In this document: piece by piece, positions 60,201 through 64,000 of the stretch
Layout of the letters: each line of letters opens with the position of its first letter
How positions within the stretch are numbered: position 1 is the first letter of the stretch
NCBI RefSeq assembly: GCF_029784135.1
Contig: NC_073745.1
Coordinates: 280,089,803-280,153,802 of the forward strand
Length of the DNA: 64,000 bases
Origin: Toxorhynchites rutilus septentrionalis
Taxonomy: Eukaryota; Arthropoda; Insecta; Diptera; Culicidae
Direction: 5' to 3'
Notes under the pieces: model-generated
Databases searched by the model: none
Seen by the model: the letters and a program-made list of their open reading frames with translations, nothing else
Told to the model about the DNA's origin: nothing
Program-made: the position numbers and the translations under genes

Positions 60201-61246
60201 CGAACGATAAACCTCTAAGCTTCGTATATTATTGACCTGTCCATATCCCCCCACTACATGTCCATTATACCAGCACCTATAAAAATGCTACTTTTCGGCA
60301 TGTTTTATTTTCAATAAAAACATGGAAAAACACATTTTTATAAAACATTCGGCCAGTTATATCGAAAACCAGTATATTGAACTGTAGGAAACTGCTTTTA
60401 AATTTTTGAAAACATGAGTTCCCAAAGATACAATTTGAAGTTTTCCTTAACATGTCCGTTTTACCCCCATCTCCCCTATATGGTAACAATATTGTGGTTA
60501 AAAAATGTGGAATTTTAACTCTTCATTATAACTTGAACGAAGTAACACGATTTTTTTTATTTGTTATTCATCATTTTGTTAATTTTATAATCAAATATCA
60601 CATTGCCTAACTCTACTGCTGTGTGTAGTGATGTCCGGTAATCATTCGATTATTCGATCAACACCGCAGTTCTGATGCTTATGTTTTATTTCGCCTCTGT
60701 AAAACTCCTTAATTTTTCTATTCATTGTCGTGTTAAAAATTAAAATTCATACTTTCGTGTTAAAAATTAAAAGAAATAGAACAATAGTTCTCACGCACAA
60801 AATATGTGTTAATGAAAAGATGAGATTCAGCTTTGTAAGCTTCTTTTATTGGGGAGGTTTTTTTTATTCAATTTACTTGTTGAAGTGATCTACTAATTTA
60901 TACTTCCAATACTTTAAGTAACAATTTTTGAGTTGTGCAAAGAAACGTACTACTTTGATCATTTTTGATGATTTTTTCGATATGTTAACTAAGTTTTTCA
61001 TTAATCTTTACATGGAGACGAAAAAAAGAAATTTAAAAAATCAAATATTAGAATCATAAGGAAAGTTTATTGTTTTATCAAGCAAGGATTTTTTTTGGTT
61101 CACATTAAAGTGAGAACACATTATTGGTCGATTTTTGGACTCTAACTCATTTCGAGGCTCAAATGTGTTCATAGAGAAAAATACCTTTAAAAAGAAATAA
61201 AAAGATAAATCGATTATAAATCGCCGCCTCTTATTGAATGGCAATT
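57276..61246. other. Unassigned DNA; (TG)n tract at 59121-59138
   Basis: 57276-57900 contains an acceptor-like CTCTTTTACAG at about 57698 followed by an open frame of about 62 codons, without domain. 58700-59500 is GC-richer and non-repetitive with a (TG)9 tract. 59520-61246 is AT-rich and shows nothing recognisable. Confidence 0.4.
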
Positions 61247-61985
61247 TTGACGTAGAACTACGTCTTTCGGGAAGGGTGCCAAATCAGAAAACAGGTCACG
61301 TTTTTATGAAATAAAGTTAACGTTAATAACTATTTTCACTGTGAACGAATTCTCATGATTTGCATACCAATCGAATCGGAAATTCTCTAAGATTTGTTTG
61401 ATATGCTATACATTACAATTTGCTAATCTCTAAACGATTTAAATTCATGAAAACTGGAAGAACTTCCTTTTCTCTCTTATATTTGTTCTGCCGATTTGTG
61501 TGCTAACCCTACCCGTATTTCGGATGCTTATAACTCCAGCGTTTTTTGGCAGATCGGAAAGATGTTTGCATCAGTTGATAGGAAATATTTCTACGCGTCT
61601 ATCACAATTAATGAAATATTATTTTTCATGAGATGAACAATTGAATAACTGTAAAATGTCAAGCGTTATCTGACCGCCCTATCTGCCAAGTTTTGATTGG
61701 CCCGATTTACGGTTTCCCCAACACAGACTTCAAAATCGTCATACCTGTGGAAATCCGCTCTGCAAATTTACATGCAAGTCGGGGGTGTTTTTGTTCTCAC
61801 CGAGCTGTGTTTTCCTAACACGGACTTCAAAATCAATGTCCCTGGGGGAATCCGCTTTGCAAATACATGCAAGTCGGGGTTTTTTTTGGTGTTGAGTATT
61901 TTGGTACTCGGTTGTCGTTGTGCAGACCGGAATAAGTTTCCCTAAAACGTACTTTTAAACTGAGAAGCCTGGGAAAACGTCATTT
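61247..61985. mobile_element. TTGACGT-family element, second copy, right end lost
   Basis: Begins TTGACGTAGAACTACGTCTT and continues in inverse orientation relative to 17391-18776, through GATGTTTGCATCAGTTGAT and TTTACGGTTTCCCCAACACA into about two and a half tandem units (starting near 61714, 61813 and 61939). The other terminus is not found; homology fades near 61985. Confidence 0.65.
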
Positions 61986-64000
61986 CAGACACTAGAGGTG
62001 AATGAATTTTCGCTGTTCGAGAACGATGTAAACATGAGATGTGCAATAACTTCAGAGGGAAATGTAAAATACAATGATCGTTTGACAATTCTTCCGTTCA
62101 CATATTTTGGTAGTCCTAGGCATCATATCAAACTTAAAAGAACGTTCATCAACTTCATTCGTAACGAAGAACATAATCTACTACAAAAATTTCAATGAAT
62201 TCGAAAAATAATATTCGAAGTGGTAAACAAGTGGATATAATTGCGTAGTTTTTACAATTTTTTTTAAAGAAACAAGTAGATATTGTTTCGTGATTTCTAA
62301 GGCTATCTTTGTGCAAAATGATATTACGCTGCACATCTCGAATTACTTCAAAAATTTCTAACAAACAATTGATCTACTCGCGATTGTAACATTTTTGGAT
62401 TCGTACAAAAACTACCTTTCGAAAGTTTTTTGACGGAGGTAATCTCTCTATCGTTGGTTGGTGTGTTAGCCTTTTTGTTTACATATTCCATTTCTCATAA
62501 TGTCAAGAAATCAGCCATAAAGAATTTAACGAAATAAAGTTATAAATCATTCCATTTTCAATATTTTCTATATCTCGCAAACCAGTTTGTCAGAATAGCT
62601 GCAAAATCGACGAAAGTCGAAAGCAGTTTTGGAAGATAAGGGAAGCCAAACACAAACATCGCTTCCAACAATCTATCGCAATACACGAGTGGTGGCTAAA
62701 ATCAATTCAGAACTTCCGGTCGAAATGATAAAAAAAGAGCTCGTTTCAAAGAGTCCGGGGGTCTAGTACTCCACTTACGTTGTGGAGTGGTGGGCCAATA
62801 TTCGATCCTTGGAAAATGGTTGTGAGGTTTTTGTGCAATTCAGCTGCATCCGTTTCATCTGAACAGTTGTTTTCGAATGCTGGCCAGATAACAACCAAGT
62901 AAAGGAAACAATTATCTGATTTTAGTTTCATGCCTGGAATTGATCGATGGAAACGATCGGTTTTCCTAAACCACATGCAGCGGAGACTTTCAATTTCTTT
63001 GCACAACCACAACCAGTGTTGCCACACGTAGAGATTTATTTTTTGCCCGCGGGTGAACATTAGAACAAAGCTACATTAAGGTACGAGATTACTTCTACAC
63101 CGCAGTATCGCTTGGTGCGGCAGCTTGACACTTGTAATAAATGATAGTATGCAATCTAGATTCAGAAAAACTATGTATAAGCATCATCAAACACACGAAT
63201 GACAAATGAAATGTAAATATGACATTTGTGTAAATAAATGAGTATTTTTTATGCTAATAAAATGGATTTTCCTCTACAACAAATATTTTCGATGGTACAG
63301 ATTTTTGGAAAAAAAAGGACGGATGAGAAAGATTTTTAATCCCTCTGGTATAGATTAAAATGTGGCAACACTGACCACAACTTGTTTCATTCTCCTGTTT
63401 ACCAATCAATAACAGTAAATCGTTTTCGTGCCTCTCGATCCAATACACACAGTGATGCAATTTTGTTCATTTCTGTTAAACCACGACCCTTTCTAGGGCA
63501 AACAAAAGCTTCACTAAAGAGTTATTTCATGAAGTCCGATGCATTCTAAAGTTAATTTCGAATGATAAGAATTCAATTGATTTTATAATTCATCCCCGGA
63601 GGAGCTTGTGTTACTTTAGAATTATTTCATGACTTATTATTGACTTTTCCGATCGATCATACAATTATCGCGTATTGTTTACGGGTCCAAAGTGACAATT
63701 TTTTATGTGATTTATTAATGTATTTTTTAAGCTAATGTAAGGTAGTAATTTGTTTGGAGAAGGTATTCTACTGCGGTAAGAGCTTTGTTCTTCGGTTGAA
63801 AACTGAAGGTGAAAATTGTCCGATGCACACAGCCGATTCGGTTTGGATTTTCTGTTGCCGCTCTTGCACGTGGCTGTGCGTGCATCAAATCCGCAGTGCT
63901 CGGAACTTGTTGCTATTAGAATTCATGTCATACCAAACGTATTGCATTTGATGGAACAATGGAAATGGGGATGGGAATGTGATGGGAGTGGAAAATTGAG
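61986..64000. other. Unassigned DNA to the window end
   Basis: Short frames on both strands (up to 104 codons at 62746-63060 minus) without domains or clear splice pairs. No element ends or RNA genes seen. Confidence 0.4.

Overview
This window reads as a stretch of a large, AT-rich, transposon-packed insect genome. A mosquito (Culicidae) or related dipteran is my best guess. The guess rests on the mixture of mariner, Tc3-like, pogo-like, hAT-like, TTAA-type, Helitron and non-LTR elements and on the absence of any bacterial gene organisation. It is an inference from general familiarity, not from a search. I see no complete host protein-coding gene, rRNA or canonical tRNA gene. The segments between mobile elements look like intergenic or intronic DNA. 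A strong minus-strand splice-site composite at 49280-49336 raises the possibility that part of the window is a long intron.

Layout: 1-3.9 kb holds a retroelement-like tail, a 181-bp (TA)n tract, an internally deleted irritans-type mariner, and a non-repetitive GC-balanced stretch. 3.9-8.6 kb is a nest: MITE sequence containing a Tc3-like transposon, which itself contains a 1.56-kb fold-back element and a 257-bp MITE. 9.3-11.5 kb is a long-inverted-repeat family. 11.98-14.5 kb is a non-LTR retrotransposon with a 13-bp target-site duplication and most of ORF2 deleted. 14.5-16.2 kb is unique-looking DNA with a perfect homeodomain-type palindrome. 17.4-18.8 kb is a TIR element with internal ~95-bp tandem repeats; relatives lie at 41.7 and 61.2 kb. 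24.2-27.5 kb is a second Tc3-like copy in the opposite orientation, split by a 1.8-kb retroelement with a 19-bp duplication. 28.5-32 kb holds inverted-repeat elements, a mariner tail and an RNase H fragment. 35.3-38.0 kb is a fold-back element invaded by a nearly intact D34D mariner and abutted by a TA-flanked MITE. 38.9-40.4 kb has two more MITEs. 43.0-44.8 kb is a hAT-like element. 46.2-48.7 kb is a nest containing a TTAA MITE, a second (TA)n tract, a Helitron and a pogo-like MITE. 51.3 kb carries a tRNA-derived SINE. 54.3-57.3 kb holds a Helitron relic, a 250-bp MITE and degenerate mariner.

The main value of the window is stratigraphic. Several insertions can be dated against each other because a second copy elsewhere in the window preserves the empty site. 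Every transposase I recognise is broken, but not equally. The 35.6-kb mariner has only two one-base frameshifts, while both Tc3-like copies share the same lost catalytic aspartate. Coordinates of arms and fragments without visible target-site duplications are approximate, because no alignments could be run.
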